Counted from the stretch's first letter, positions 43,305 to 53,172 are shown. The stretch: 64,000 nucleotides of DNA from Aquibacillus sediminis (GCF_005870085.1 NZ_SZNM01000005.1:62001-126000), one strand, 5' to 3'. A program made the numbers and translations. The notes: generated by a model not told the origin, from the sequence alone.

Positions 43305-43934
43305 TTACATGGGAGATTGAAATGCAAAGGCATAAGGAGTGTTATAGTAATAAGATTTTCCAAGTCGGTAATAGTGATCGACAATATGTTGATTTAAATC
43401 TTTATGTTTAGTAGGTACTGGTGGTAATGCATCAGCATCTTCTTGTTTCCATACAGATTTACCAGGTGCAACAAAGCGATTGTCGGCAATTTTTACCCCA
43501 TTGGTAACGGTAGCACCGTGCATCACAACGCAATTACGTCCAATCTCTGCATCATAAATATTAGCATGTTGCCCGATAAAGGTGTTCCGTCCGATAAATA
43601 GTGGACCGTGAACACAAGCATGGTGTAGTACGCTAATTTCTCCTTCTAAAAACACCCCCCATGTTTGATCATTTACTGTCACATGTTCTCTGCCTGGATG
43701 AACATGCATAAGTACATTATCTTGAATGTTGGTGTAAGGACCAATAAAGTATGGATAACCTGAATCAGCTCGAAGTAAATTTTTAAACCCAATAAACACA
43801 TCATTGGAAACGGTAATGTTTCCTATGATCATTGAATCGGTACCAATCACAGCCTTTGGATGGATGTTAGGATAACTGATACTTGTCACTTCTTCAACAG
43901 GAGGATTTTGAGCAATAATCGGATAGTGATTCAT
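43305..43934 (-). CDS. Gamma-carbonic-anhydrase-like hexapeptide-repeat protein
   Basis: 209 residues in a left-handed beta-helix: repeats such as HPKAVIGTDSMIIGNITVSNDVFIG and GRNTFIGQHANIYDAEIGRNCVVMHGATV. Histidines in NVLMHVHPGREH, VLHHACVHGP and GQHANIY are placed like the three zinc/iron ligands of Cam-type carbonic anhydrases, so hydration of CO2 is the best guess. The C-terminal helix (DLNQHIVDHYYRLGKSYYY) is longer than in short CA homologues. AAAGGAGTTGG precedes the ATG. No operon partner. A related acyltransferase role cannot be ruled out. Confidence 0.8.
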   Translation of the reverse strand: MNHYPIIAQNPPVEEVTSISYPNIHPKAVIGTDSMIIGNITVSNDVFIGFKNLLRADSGYPYFIGPYTNIQDNVLMHVHPGREHVTVNDQTWGVFLEGEISVLHHACVHGPLFIGRNTFIGQHANIYDAEIGRNCVVMHGATVTNGVKIADNRFVAPGKSVWKQEDADALPPVPTKHKDLNQHIVDHYYRLGKSYYYNTPYAFAFQSPM

Positions 43935-44362
43935 ACGCCAACTCCTTTCACATTAATCTAATTTTCATTATATGCTGGGCACTTGCCTAGTGTTACTGCA
44001 TACAATAATAAAGCCACCCAGCAAAATTGATGGATGACCTTTTGTCGTAATATATAAAGAATTCGATGTAACTGTCTCGTAGATTTGCCTTTCTCCACTT
44101 TTCCTAAGTTGCGTACTGTGCAATCGCATTGTGAGCATGACAGTGTAACTAACTGTAATACATGTTGCTTTTCTTTTAAGTCATTTACAAATTAAAACGC
44201 TGTTACTCTAGTTTCGTGTCGCTTCTAAGTCGTTAGCGACACGAAATGATCACCCAAGTAAATTTCAAGTCGCTTATTAAATCGAAGGTAGCGCAATAAA
44301 ATTACGTTTAGATTTTCTATCCATCTACGATATTTTATTGACAACAAAGCTCACTAACAATC
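43935..44362. other. Intergenic stretch without a recognisable gene
   Basis: AT-rich sequence between two minus-strand genes. It should contain the terminator of the transporter gene (its stop is at 44363) and the promoter of the gene ending at 43934, but I see no clear site. Confidence 0.4.
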
Positions 44363-45961
44363 CTATATAAAAAAGGTCAACAATTGTGCTGCCACAGCAA
44401 CAAAAATCAATGCAAATGGATAAGCTGCAGCATAAGCAATGGCAGGATCTTCTGCATCAACTAATTGGTTAACAGCACCAAGCCCTGGTGTACTTGTCAT
44501 TCCTCCACATAACGCACCAAAGGAATGGACAATGCTTAAACGAAAAGCTTTTCTAGCGATTAAGAAGCCAACAACAATTGGAAGAATCGTAATCAGTGAG
44601 CCACCAAAGACAAGACTTAGACCTTCTGTTTGTACGACTTCAACTAGACCTTCTCCGGCTGTCGTCCCTGCACCAGCTAGAAAGAGAACAAGGCCAATAT
44701 CACGTATTACCTGATTGGATGGCTGGTAATAGCGGGCTTGAATTGGTCCCAATTTTCCAAAGTGACCAATGATTAATGCGACGAATAAAGGTCCTCCTGC
44801 AACACCTAATGTAATGGTTCCTAAACCAGGTATGTTTAGTGGGATCATCCCAATTATAATCCCAATTAGTAATATAATACTTAAAGAAAAAATGTGTATA
44901 TTAGTTTCGGTTTGTTTGTTACTAGCAAATAGTTGTTCAACATGGTCTAAACGATCTTCACTACTTACAATCGTAAGTACATCGCCTTTTTCTAAGCGCA
45001 TGCGAGCATTTTGATTGAATTCAAATCCAGCACGCTCAATGCGAGTAACGGTAACACCGTAATTTCTTCTTAGTCGTAATTCCTTAATGTTTTTCCCAAC
45101 AATATCGTCAGACTCTACAGTCACTTTTCGAAGTTTTACATGGTCGGAATTCGTAAGGTTTGTTTCCACTTTTTTTCCGACATAGTCACAGAATTTCTCC
45201 AGATCATCGCGCATTCCAACCGTTACTAATCGGTCACCGTTTAAAATGACAGTATCACTCAGCGCGATAATATTCCAATTTTTACGGATTACTCGGCTAA
45301 TGACAACAGAATTATTACGCTGGAATTTTAACTCTCGTAAGGTTTGTTTGTTAATATCAGGATTAGTTACCTCTACGGTTATAACTTCTGGTGAGTCGTC
45401 TGTTCGGGTTGGGTCTTTGGTTCGGTTCAAGTCTTTCATTAAGTCGACTTTTAAAACTTTAGGTAGCAGTTGCACAAATAACACGACCGCAATTACCCCA
45501 AATGGATAGGCGATTCCATAACCGACAGATGCAAGCGGATCATTGGTTGCTTCCAGTGCTGCCGCTAACCCTGGTGTACTCGTTAGGGCACCGGTCATTA
45601 ACCCGATACTTAATGCTTCTGATAAATGAAAAACTTTGGAGACAATGATCGTGGTGATGGCTGCAACAAGTACAATTAAAAGTCCAATGATTCCAAAGAT
45701 CACACCACTTGAGCGCATCATTCGGAAAAAACGAGGACCTGCTTGTAACCCAACAGCAACAATGAAAAGACTCAGGCCTAAATTTTGTACAATGGGAGAT
45801 ACTTGATATTCAAAATGACCAAAAACCATAGCGACTAAAAGTACGCCAGCTGAACCTAAACTGAGTCCTTTAATTTTTATTTGTCCAAGCCAAGATCCTA
45901 AAAATAAAATGACAATTAATAATAAAAGCGGGTTATTCAATAACTCTGTCAATAAATCCAT
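44363..45961 (-). CDS. AspT/YidE-family membrane transporter with two TrkA-C domains
   Basis: 532 residues. Two blocks of about five membrane helices (residues about 5-160 and 375-532), each with the duplicated family motif: SIGLMTGALTSTPGLAAALEA and SFGALCGGMTSTPGLGAVNQL. Between them are two TrkA-C/RCK-C domains (VISRVIRKNWNIIALSDTVILNGDRLVTVGMRDDLEKF and VTVTRIERAGFEFNQNARMRLEKGDVLTIVSSEDRLD). The family includes the aspartate:alanine exchanger AspT and the E. coli YidE and YbjL proteins of unknown cargo. No decarboxylase gene adjoins, so the substrate stays open. Confidence 0.88.
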   Translation of the reverse strand: MDLLTELLNNPLLLLIVILFLGSWLGQIKIKGLSLGSAGVLLVAMVFGHFEYQVSPIVQNLGLSLFIVAVGLQAGPRFFRMMRSSGVIFGIIGLLIVLVAAITTIIVSKVFHLSEALSIGLMTGALTSTPGLAAALEATNDPLASVGYGIAYPFGVIAVVLFVQLLPKVLKVDLMKDLNRTKDPTRTDDSPEVITVEVTNPDINKQTLRELKFQRNNSVVISRVIRKNWNIIALSDTVILNGDRLVTVGMRDDLEKFCDYVGKKVETNLTNSDHVKLRKVTVESDDIVGKNIKELRLRRNYGVTVTRIERAGFEFNQNARMRLEKGDVLTIVSSEDRLDHVEQLFASNKQTETNIHIFSLSIILLIGIIIGMIPLNIPGLGTITLGVAGGPLFVALIIGHFGKLGPIQARYYQPSNQVIRDIGLVLFLAGAGTTAGEGLVEVVQTEGLSLVFGGSLITILPIVVGFLIARKAFRLSIVHSFGALCGGMTSTPGLGAVNQLVDAEDPAIAYAAAYPFALIFVAVAAQLLTFFI

Positions 45962-46478
45962 GTTTCAGTCCTCCACTTATCATTCCTTTAAAAAAAATTT
46001 CGTGTTTTCTTCATTATAAAACTTTGTTGGTTAAAATCGAGGAAAATTGTGAGGATGTCATGAGATTGCCATTTTCAAAGCGGTTACATGTGAAGTGAGC
46101 AATATAAAGGTATCCTATTAAGTCCGTTCAGAGTGATTTAAAAAAGAATTTATATAAGCTTGCTGTTACTTAACTGCTAAATGATATGCAATAAAGTTAA
46201 TGGTTTTATGCGTTTGTTTAAGGTTTGAACACAACTAAGCACGTTTAACACGTAATCATATACCTCCTGTTTGAATCAGAGTGAAAGTAAGCAAAAGTAA
46301 GTACACATAATATGGCAAATGTGCAGTAAAACAATACTTATAGAGAGAGCGTGAAAAAAGTGTCGTTTTAATGGGAAAAGTCACCACGGTGAATTTTCGA
46401 AAAATTATGGCAAAGACTATTTAACATGATGTACAATGTTTTAAAAATAGTTAACCAAAAATAGAAAGAAGGGGTTCC
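45962..46478. other. Intergenic stretch of about 500 bp without a recognised feature
   Basis: Divergent region between the AspT-like gene and the gene at 46479. Besides the ribosome binding site before 46479 (AAAGAAGGGG) and AT-rich promoter-like DNA, I see no gene, RNA or palindrome worth naming. Confidence 0.4.
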
Positions 46479-46805
46479 ATGTGGATTGGTATCACGTTTA
46501 TTGCAGCAATTTTGATTGCTATGATGGAGAAGCAACATCGTTTTGTAACCGTTTACGAAGTGAGGGAATCTTCTTTAAACGAAGCTATGCGCTATTATTG
46601 GGTATTAAAAGGTAATAAATTAAACTATATAAAATATGAGATCCCCTATAACTTTGAAAACTTCTATTCCTTTGGTTATAGACAATGCGTTGTTCGCATT
46701 AAAGTCAGGAAAGAAGACGTTCCTCAAGCAAACCAAGTCCTAAGAGACTATCGTGCAAGGCAGAGAAGAATGGAGCGAAATATTGAAAATCAAAAAGCAA
46801 GCTAA
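46479..46805 (+). CDS. Membrane-anchored protein of unknown function (108 aa)
   Basis: One N-terminal membrane helix (WIGITFIAAILIAMME) and a compact soluble part rich in aromatic and basic residues (HRFVTVYEVRESSLNEAMRYYWVLKGNKLNYIKYEIPYN ... RKEDVPQANQVLRDYRARQR). The C-terminal end is strongly basic and probably helical. AGAAGGGG precedes the ATG. I do not know the family. It is a single gene converging on the gene at 46890. Confidence 0.65.
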   Translation: MWIGITFIAAILIAMMEKQHRFVTVYEVRESSLNEAMRYYWVLKGNKLNYIKYEIPYNFENFYSFGYRQCVVRIKVRKEDVPQANQVLRDYRARQRRMERNIENQKAS

Positions 46806-46889
46806 TCTATACATCGTTCTATCTAGATGGGGAGCTTTCTCTTTGGCAGCACCAGCCAACCTATACACGCATGGCTAGTGCTGTTTACA

Positions 46890-47189
46890 TTAAGAAATTA
46901 AATGAATATCCCCATCCTCAGTAATTTCAACAGTGGAATAACTTTTAAAAGTTTCCCAGTTGGTGATCTCATGTTTTACTGGTTTAGCGAAACTTTCCAT
47001 ATAACGTTTATAGGATTCGGGATCTTTGATGATGTGATAATAAAACACTTTTTTTCCATCTTTCTCATCTGTACTTCTTAGTGAAAATTTATCGTGGAAC
47101 TGATCTTTGAACCATTCTCTAGCTTGGTTGTGGTTCTCAAAGTCAGGCATGTCATTGCTGATTTCTGTGATATCAAAATCCACAATCAT
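46890..47189 (-). CDS. Hypothetical soluble protein (99 aa)
   Basis: An acidic protein, MIVDFDITEISNDMPDFENH ... EWFKDQFHDKFSLRSTDEKDGKKVFYYHIIKDPESYKRYMES ... YSTVEITEDGDIHLIS. The ATG at 47189 follows AAAGGAGTGG and is chosen over the longer open frame to 47255. Predicted alternating strands and helices give a small alpha/beta fold; no family recognised. Confidence 0.65.
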   Translation of the reverse strand: MIVDFDITEISNDMPDFENHNQAREWFKDQFHDKFSLRSTDEKDGKKVFYYHIIKDPESYKRYMESFAKPVKHEITNWETFKSYSTVEITEDGDIHLIS

Positions 47190-47610
47190 CCACTCCTTTC
47201 TCATGGGATTAGTATGTACATGATCGACATAAGCATAACTGGCAAAACTATACAAAGATCATGGGTGATTTAATGCTGTCTTAAATAGTACAACTACATA
47301 TAAACTGTCACTAACTTCATAAAAAATGCAGTTAAAAGCTTTTAAAACTTAACTTGACCAAACTTGATAGTGATCAATTTTTAACAATACGAACTACATA
47401 TATACTGGAGAGAAGCAGATCGAGCGGTGAAGACTGTTTGAGACACAGTGCCGTATCTCACAACAAATTCATCCTTTTTATGGGATGCTGAAATTAGAAA
47501 CTTACCAACCAATTAGTGTTCTTAGAAAATACCCAAGTATAAACTTAGTTAGAAATGGTGGATCGAAGAATAGTGTTTGTAAGAATTTTTACCCGTAAAG
47601 GAGTGGGAAA
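47190..47610. other. Intergenic stretch without a recognised gene
   Basis: Divergent region between 46890 and the Crp/Fnr gene. Two similar short segments (ACTACATATAAACTG near 47292 and ACTACATATATACTGG near 47391) repeat about 100 bp apart and could be binding sites, but the match is short. Confidence 0.3.
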
Positions 47611-48336
47611 ATGATCGAGAAGAATGTGCATCAACATCCCCATAGCTGTCAACACAATATTGGGGCACATAAAGCCTGTGTATCCTTAGTTCCAATTTTT
47701 AACCATTTAGAAGAGGATCAAATGGACGAGATCATGGTAACAGCACAGTCTGTTTCGTATAAAAAAGGGGAAATGATTTATCGAGCAGGCGAAGAATCTG
47801 ATTCCTTATATATCGTAAATAATGGAAAAATAAGAATTTATCGATTATCTGAATCAGGAAAAGAACAGCTTGTTCGTATTTTAAATCCTGGTGATTTCAC
47901 GGGTGAGTTAGCTCTTTTCAATGAAACGACCCATGAATCATATGCTGAAGCAATTGAAGCAATGGTTGATACAGGTGTTTGTTTGATTAAACGGTCCGAT
48001 TTACAAGCGTTTTTATTAAAATACCCGTCTATCTCGTTAAAAATATTGAATGAGTTCTCAAGTAGATTAGACCAGTCCGAAAAGCTAACAACACAATTTG
48101 CCACGGAAAAAGTGGAAACACGAATCGCACTGTTTTTAGCAGAATGTTTGGAGCAAAATGATTCATCGCACACGTTCGAACTCCCAATGACGAAAAAAAA
48201 TTTAGCATCTTATTTGGGAACCACACCAGAAACCATTAGTCGTAAAATTCATGAGCTAGAAGAACAAGGTTATATCAAGCAAAAATCCCATAAAAAAATA
48301 GAGATTATCGATCTGGATGGTTTATTACTTGTTTAG
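47611..48336 (+). CDS. Crp/Fnr-family transcriptional regulator with N-terminal cysteines
   Basis: 241 residues. A cyclic-nucleotide-type beta barrel (YKKGEMIYRAGEESDSLYIVNNGKIRIYRLSESGKEQLVRILNPGDFTGELALF), a dimer helix and a winged helix (MTKKNLASYLGTTPETISRKIHELEEQGYIK). The recognition helix has E-T-I-S-R, the ExxSR pattern that reads TGTGA half-sites. The N-terminus, HQHPHSCQHNIGAHKACVSLVPIF, has two cysteines and several histidines, a plausible metal, heme or Fe-S site. It resembles Fnr-like redox regulators rather than true CRP. Monocistronic. A matching palindrome is at 8520, before the CoA-disulfide reductase. Confidence 0.88.
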   Translation: MIEKNVHQHPHSCQHNIGAHKACVSLVPIFNHLEEDQMDEIMVTAQSVSYKKGEMIYRAGEESDSLYIVNNGKIRIYRLSESGKEQLVRILNPGDFTGELALFNETTHESYAEAIEAMVDTGVCLIKRSDLQAFLLKYPSISLKILNEFSSRLDQSEKLTTQFATEKVETRIALFLAECLEQNDSSHTFELPMTKKNLASYLGTTPETISRKIHELEEQGYIKQKSHKKIEIIDLDGLLLV

Positions 48337-48430
48337 TTTTGATTAGATAATCTAAGAAAAAATTACGTGAAAGCGATTGACATTTTTAGGAAACATGATA
48401 TGCTACTTTATAAATAATTAAATACCAAAA

Positions 48431-48572
48431 GTCCACTAGGGGTACCTTTCAATTGGATGCAATTCGTTCGATCGGGACGTTGTGAGAAGATTGACGGAAA
48501 GGTTGAGATTAAAGTAAGGCTTTAAGACCCTTGGAACCTGATCTGGATTATACCAGCGTAGGGAAGTGGTGT
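48431..48572 (+). promoter_or_regulatory. TPP riboswitch (thi box)
   Basis: The conserved blocks are present: CCACTAGGGGTACC, GGTTGAGATTAAAG, ACCCTTGGAACCTGATCTGG and CAGCGTAGGGAAGTGG. The 3' strand (AAGTGGTGTTGCAT) can also pair with ATGCAACCACTT at 48613-48624, so it can compete with the terminator. It controls the thiamine operon. Confidence 0.95.
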
Positions 48573-48617
48573 TGCATCGATTATAGGAATGTTAGATTTA
48601 TACTGTCTAAACATGCA

Positions 48618-48657
48618 ACCACTTTCTTTTTGCTGAGTAAAGAAAGTGGTTTTTTTG
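48618..48657 (+). terminator. Riboswitch-controlled terminator of the thi operon
   Basis: ACCACTTTCTTT pairs with AAAGAAAGTGGT, followed by seven T; it lies just before tenI. Confidence 0.88.
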
Positions 48658-48679
48658 TATGGAAAAAAGGATGGGTGTT

Positions 48680-49285
48680 ATGAAACCAACTAAAATACAT
48701 ATTATCTCAACCGGCAAACAGGAAGCAGATGTCTTTTCCAAGATAGCTGCTAGCATTCACCCTTATGTTGATGCCATCCATATTCGAGAAAAATCAATGA
48801 CTGCAAAACAGATCTATGAGCTTGTAGGATTGTTGCAAAAACATCATGTACCATTATCTAAACTAGTGATCAATGATCGCATCGATGTGGCGTATGCAAC
48901 AAAGGTTGGAGGGGTGCAGTTGGGGTATCGGTCGATGCCTGTTGAGGTTGTCAAACAGACGTTTCCTGGTTTACGAATTGGGTGTTCTGTTCATTCTCTT
49001 AAACAAGCAAAACAAGCAGAAGTAAATGGGGCTGACTATCTCATTTATGGACATATTTTTCCTACAAATTCAAAGCCAAACCTAACTCCTAGAGGGATAG
49101 AGCAATTGAAACAAGTTAACCAGCATGTACAAATACCGGTTTTTGCAATAGGTGGAATCAAACCAAGCAATGTACATCAAATCATTGAGGCAGGTACTTC
49201 AGGGATTGCGGTCATGTCAGGTGTGTTAGAGGCAGCAAATCCAGTTCAGGCCGTGAATGCATATGTGGAGAAAATGTCCATATAG
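48680..49285 (+). CDS. tenI: Thiazole tautomerase TenI
   Basis: 201 residues in a TIM barrel of the ThiE/TenI family. The order IHIREKSMTAKQIYELV, NDRIDVAYATKVGGVQLGY, GCSVHSLKQAKQAEVNGADYLIYGHIFPT and PVFAIGGIKPSNV follows TenI; the His in YGHIFPT is the catalytic base of TenI. The enzyme aromatises the thiazole tautomer made by ThiG. The ATG at 48680 is preferred (AAAAAGG upstream); the frame is open from 48659, within the terminator. First gene of the riboswitch-controlled operon; the usual tenA neighbour is missing. ThiE cannot be fully excluded. Confidence 0.88.
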   Translation: MKPTKIHIISTGKQEADVFSKIAASIHPYVDAIHIREKSMTAKQIYELVGLLQKHHVPLSKLVINDRIDVAYATKVGGVQLGYRSMPVEVVKQTFPGLRIGCSVHSLKQAKQAEVNGADYLIYGHIFPTNSKPNLTPRGIEQLKQVNQHVQIPVFAIGGIKPSNVHQIIEAGTSGIAVMSGVLEAANPVQAVNAYVEKMSI

Positions 49286-49309
49286 TTTGGGAAGGGAGTA
49301 TGTAAAAAT

Positions 49310-50437
49310 ATGGTGGTAAAACATTATGACGCAATTGTCGTTGGTGGTGGCGTGAATGGCGGAGCTGTTGCTTATGCTCTAGCTAAAAGAGGAAAAACAG
49401 TGTTGCTGTTAGAAAAGGATAGGCTTGCAAGCAAATCGTCTGGTGCTGCAGCAGGAATGCTTGCTGCTCAAGCAGAGTTGAATGAAGATGGTCCATTGTT
49501 TCAGTTAGCCAGAGCAAGTCGTTCGATGTTTCCAGCAATTGCTGAAGAAATAAAGTCACTAACTGGCATTGATATTGAGTTGATTAACAAAGGCATGTTG
49601 AAAATTGCACAATCTGAAGAACAAGAGCAACAATATAAAGACATTATAGCGATCCAACAAGCAGCAAACGAACAAGCAGATTGGTTAACAGGTGCAGAGG
49701 TTCGTCGTCTTGAACCAGCACTCGCAGACACCATTCGTGGTGCAATGTATATTGAAAAAGATGGGCAAGTTTCTGCCCCTAAACTTAGTCTAGGACTGTT
49801 AAAAGCTGCAGTGGTTCAAGGGGCAATAATTAAAGAACATGTCACTGTTGAATCATTCCTATTTGAAAAAAGTCATGTCACGGGTGTCTCAACTAATCAG
49901 GGCACATTTACAGGGGATCATGTGATTGTTACAGGTGGTGCTTGGAGTCAACAGTTGTTAGCACAAACAGGCATGCACTTACAAACCTATCCCGTTAAAG
50001 GGGAATGCCTTTCTGTTCAATCCAACCAACCATTATTGTCACGCACAATTTTTTCGCATGGGTGCTACCTTGTTCCAAAAGTGGGCGGAAGAATTGTGAT
50101 TGGGGCAACAGTAAAACCAGATTCATTCAATGAAAACGTGACAATGGGTGGCATTGCAACGTTGATGGAAAAAGCAAAAAACTTAGTGCCTAAGGTTACA
50201 GAGGCAGAATGGGAAAGAGCTTGGGCTGGCATCCGACCACAAACCAATGACGGATTGCCATATTTAGGGGAACACCCCAACTATAATGGCTTGTCCGTAG
50301 CAACAGGGCATTTTCGTAATGGTATTTTGCTCGCGCCAATTACCGGGGAACTGATTGCTGATTTGGTTGACCGTAAACCAACAGCAATCGATCTAACACC
50401 ATTTCGAGTAAACCGTCATAAAAAATTGTTTGTGTAG
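49310..50437 (+). CDS. thiO: Glycine oxidase ThiO
   Basis: 375 residues. An FAD-binding start (AIVVGGGVNGGAVAYALAKRGKTVLLLEKD), the SGAAAGMLAAQAE motif typical of ThiO, and the C-terminal IRPQTNDGLPYLGEHPNYNGLSVATGHFRNGILLAP, which binds flavin and substrate. It makes iminoglycine for thiazole formation in aerobic Bacilli. It lies between tenI and thiS with short gaps, on the TPP-riboswitch transcript. GGGAAGGGAG precedes the ATG. Confidence 0.94.
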   Translation: MVVKHYDAIVVGGGVNGGAVAYALAKRGKTVLLLEKDRLASKSSGAAAGMLAAQAELNEDGPLFQLARASRSMFPAIAEEIKSLTGIDIELINKGMLKIAQSEEQEQQYKDIIAIQQAANEQADWLTGAEVRRLEPALADTIRGAMYIEKDGQVSAPKLSLGLLKAAVVQGAIIKEHVTVESFLFEKSHVTGVSTNQGTFTGDHVIVTGGAWSQQLLAQTGMHLQTYPVKGECLSVQSNQPLLSRTIFSHGCYLVPKVGGRIVIGATVKPDSFNENVTMGGIATLMEKAKNLVPKVTEAEWERAWAGIRPQTNDGLPYLGEHPNYNGLSVATGHFRNGILLAPITGELIADLVDRKPTAIDLTPFRVNRHKKLFV

Positions 50438-50456
50438 GGAGGAGAGGAAAGAGTAT

Positions 50457-50660
50457 ATGGAACTATTCATTAATGGAGATACCGTCACGGTACAAGACAC
50501 GGTTCAAACCGTAGTTGAGTTGTTGGAACATTTTGAATTAGATCAGAAAAAAGCGATCGTTGAGTTGAATGCAACCATTTTAGATAAAGAATCCTATTCA
50601 AAAACAAAAATCCAGGATGGCGATCGATTAGAAATTGTACATTTTGTAGGAGGCGGATGA
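50457..50660 (+). CDS. thiS: Sulfur carrier protein ThiS
   Basis: A 67-residue ubiquitin-like protein ([20 protein letters not shown]) ending in the required Gly-Gly tail (IVHFVGGG). ThiF adenylates the tail and a sulfur donor turns it into thiocarboxylate, the sulfur source for the thiazole. The ATG at 50457 follows GGAGAGGAAAG. Its stop overlaps the first possible start codon of thiG. Confidence 0.94.
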   Translation: MELFINGDTVTVQDTVQTVVELLEHFELDQKKAIVELNATILDKESYSKTKIQDGDRLEIVHFVGGG

Positions 50661-50662
50661 TT

Positions 50663-51433
50663 ATGTTAAAAATTGGAAACTATAACTTTACGTCAAGATT
50701 ATTACTAGGAACGGGGAAATATCCAGACTTTGATATTCAAAAGCGAGCAGTTGACGTTTCAGAAACAGAAGTGTTAACATTTTCGGTTCGACGCATGAAT
50801 ATCTTTGAACCAAATCAACCGAATTTTTTGGAAAAATTAGATGTCGACAAGTACACATTGTTACCAAACACGGCTGGTGCAAAAACCGCAGAGGAAGCGG
50901 TTCGAACTGCTAAATTGGCAAAAGCATCTGGACTATGTGACATGATAAAGGTAGAAGTGATCGGTGATCAAAAAACACTACTTCCAGATCCTGTAGAAAC
51001 ATTAAAAGCTACCGAAGAATTGCTTAAATTAGGCTTTACTGTGTTACCGTATACGTCAGATGATGTCTTGCTAGCAAAACGATTAGAAGAATTAGGGGCA
51101 CATGCGATCATGCCTGGTGCTTCCCCAATCGGTTCTGGTCAAGGAATTATTAATCCATTAAACTTGAGTTTTATTATTGAACAAGCGAAAGTGCCTGTGA
51201 TTGTCGATGCAGGAATTGGTACCCCTTCCGATGCAACGAAAGCAATGGAACTTGGCGCGGATGGTGTGTTACTCAATACAGCAGTTTCGGCAGCAGACGA
51301 TCCAGTTAAAATGGCAGAAGCGATGAAGTTGGCAATTGAATCAGGGCGTTTAGGCTATGAAGCAGGCCGTATTCCGAAAAAACGATACGCAACCGCAAGT
51401 AGTCCGACAGAAGGGATGAGCATTGTTGAGTGA
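50663..51433 (+). CDS. thiG: Thiazole synthase ThiG
   Basis: 256 residues, TIM barrel. [44 protein letters not shown] and KVEVIGD contain the DXP-binding lysine. [30 protein letters not shown] and [10 protein letters not shown] complete the site. It joins ThiS sulfur, DXP and iminoglycine to form the thiazole. ATG 50663, at 9 bases from AGGAGG, fits better than ATG 50657. The last codons overlap the thiF start. Confidence 0.95.
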   Translation: MLKIGNYNFTSRLLLGTGKYPDFDIQKRAVDVSETEVLTFSVRRMNIFEPNQPNFLEKLDVDKYTLLPNTAGAKTAEEAVRTAKLAKASGLCDMIKVEVIGDQKTLLPDPVETLKATEELLKLGFTVLPYTSDDVLLAKRLEELGAHAIMPGASPIGSGQGIINPLNLSFIIEQAKVPVIVDAGIGTPSDATKAMELGADGVLLNTAVSAADDPVKMAEAMKLAIESGRLGYEAGRIPKKRYATASSPTEGMSIVE

Positions 51434-52445
51434 TCGTTATTCTCGACAACAATTATTTAAACCAATTGGACCTGATGGACAGCAAAAAATTGGTAAGAAG
51501 CATGTACTTGTCGTAGGTGCAGGTGCACTTGGTACAGGTAATGCTGAAGGATTAGTTCGAGCAGGTGTTGGCAAATTAACAATTGTCGACCGTGACTATG
51601 TGGAATGGAGCAATTTGCAGCGCCAACAATTATATGTCGAGGCTGATGCGGAAGAACGAATGCCAAAGGCTGTTGCCGCTGAGAAACGACTAACCCAAAT
51701 AAATGCAGAAGTCAACATCGATGCGCGTGTACTAGATGTCGGCGTGCAAGAACTCGAACAACTTGTCGAAGGCGTCGATTTAATAATCGATGCGACTGAT
51801 AACTTTGATATTCGCATGATGGTCAATGATATTTCTCAAAAGTTCGAGATTCCTTGGATTTATGGGGCGTGTGTTGGTAGTTATGGAATTAGTTATACTA
51901 TTTTACCTGGAGAAACGCCATGTCTTCATTGCCTGCTAGAGACGGTTCCAATTGGTGGGATGACTTGTGATACAGTTGGGATCATTAGTCCAGCTGTCAA
52001 CATGGTTGTATCCTACCAGTTAACAGAGGCATTAAAAATTTTAGTGGAAGATTTTCAAGCATTGCGAAGAAAGCTCGTTTCATTTGATTTATGGAACAAT
52101 CAACATACTGCCATTAATGTGGATAAGATTAAAAAAGAGACTTGTTTATCTTGTGGCACCAATCGAACTTATCCAAACTTAGCTTTTGAAAACCAAACGA
52201 AAACAGCAGTATTGTGCGGAAGAGACACGGTCCAAATTCGTCCACCTGTGCAGCAGGAACGAAATTTAGATCAATTAGCGTTCATGCTTTCAAATCAAGG
52301 TGGCAAAGTGGATCAAAATCCTTATCTACTATCGTTTTCGATTGAGGACCACCGACTAGTCGTTTTTAAAGATGGGCGTGTGTTAATCCACGGTACAAAA
52401 GATATCGCCGAAGCGAAGACATTGTATCACCGATATATCGGGTGA
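51423..52445 (+). CDS. thiF: ThiS adenylyltransferase ThiF (E1-like)
   Basis: 340 residues. Rossmann ATP site [24 protein letters not shown], then [16 protein letters not shown] with the E1-type Asp/Arg/Gln residues, and [14 protein letters not shown]. Zinc-binding cysteines show as PCLHCLLE and TCLSCGTN. It activates the ThiS tail. A C-terminal part of about 90 residues resembles a MoaD/ThiS-contacting or MoeB-type extension, with no rhodanese domain. The start is TTG at 51423 (or 51426), overlapping thiG by 11 bp. A terminator follows; no thiD or thiC adjoins. Confidence 0.92.
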   Translation: MLSDRYSRQQLFKPIGPDGQQKIGKKHVLVVGAGALGTGNAEGLVRAGVGKLTIVDRDYVEWSNLQRQQLYVEADAEERMPKAVAAEKRLTQINAEVNIDARVLDVGVQELEQLVEGVDLIIDATDNFDIRMMVNDISQKFEIPWIYGACVGSYGISYTILPGETPCLHCLLETVPIGGMTCDTVGIISPAVNMVVSYQLTEALKILVEDFQALRRKLVSFDLWNNQHTAINVDKIKKETCLSCGTNRTYPNLAFENQTKTAVLCGRDTVQIRPPVQQERNLDQLAFMLSNQGGKVDQNPYLLSFSIEDHRLVVFKDGRVLIHGTKDIAEAKTLYHRYIG

Positions 52446-52553
52446 TCCATTAGAGAAAGTATCTTTATCAATAGATAAAACAGGATCAGAGTAACCTAAG
52501 TAGTTTGTTATTGAAAGGAAAATTAAATAAAACATAGTGAATCATAGAATTTT

Positions 52554-52578
52554 GGGAGGTGAAATTGCCTCCCTTTTT
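52554..52578 (+). terminator. Terminator after the thi operon
   Basis: GGGAGG-loop-CCTCCC followed by five T. Confidence 0.75.
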
Positions 52579-52730
52579 ATATGCTTAAGGTGATAAGAAA
52601 AGATAAGATAGAATATTCTGCATGTAGTATTGATTATTTGTTAAAATTTATATAGCAACTATCGCAGCAGTTATGTGAAAAAAGAAATTTGTTTATCCGC
52701 AGTAAAATTGGACTGAAAAGAGGGAGTTGT

Positions 52731-53009
52731 TTGAGGAAAGTCATAATAATTGTACTTATAAGCATGTGCATTATTTTTGTTGGAGGTTATGCTTCGATAA
52801 ATCTATATACCAAAGCAAAACTTGATCATGTAGAAGAAAATGTAACAGAACACAACCCTGAAATAACTAAAGTAGTGTCAATAAATAGTATTGGTCAATG
52901 GGGAGAATGGTTCTCGGAATATTCATTAGTTGTTTTAATTGAAGGTGAAAAATATCGGGTGTGGACAAGTGGAGATGGAGAAATTACAGATAAAATGCCA
53001 GTAGAATGA
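52731..53009 (+). CDS. Small exported or membrane-anchored protein (92 aa)
   Basis: A hydrophobic N-terminus (KVIIIVLISMCIIFVGGYASINLY) acts as a signal anchor, followed by about 65 residues of a mixed fold (VVSINSIGQWGEWFSEYSLVVLIEGEKYRVWTSGDGEITDK). The outline recalls small DUF3139/YxeA-like exported proteins. The TTG at 52731 follows AGAGGGAG; the longer open frame from 52689 lacks a signal. Function unknown. Confidence 0.6.
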   Translation: MRKVIIIVLISMCIIFVGGYASINLYTKAKLDHVEENVTEHNPEITKVVSINSIGQWGEWFSEYSLVVLIEGEKYRVWTSGDGEITDKMPVE

Positions 53010-53044
53010 TATGAAGCATACGGGGCTAATTTAACAAACATAAT

Positions 53045-53078
53045 AAAAAAGGCATTGCTGGAAGTAGCAATGCCTTTT
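53045..53078 (+). terminator. Terminator after the 52.7-kb gene
   Basis: AAAAGGCATTGCT-loop-AGCAATGCCTTTT. Confidence 0.8.
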
Positions 53079-53172
53079 GCTATATTCTTAATCGTTGTAT
53101 TTACATAGAAATTAACAATAGTTTTCGCACCATTTTCAACAATATGCATTACGGTAGATGGTGAAATAGGAT

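Noticed and set aside
44363-45961. Potassium channel or TrkA system
   Set aside because: TrkA-C domains are present, but the paired TSTPGL membrane blocks identify the AspT/YidE transporter family.
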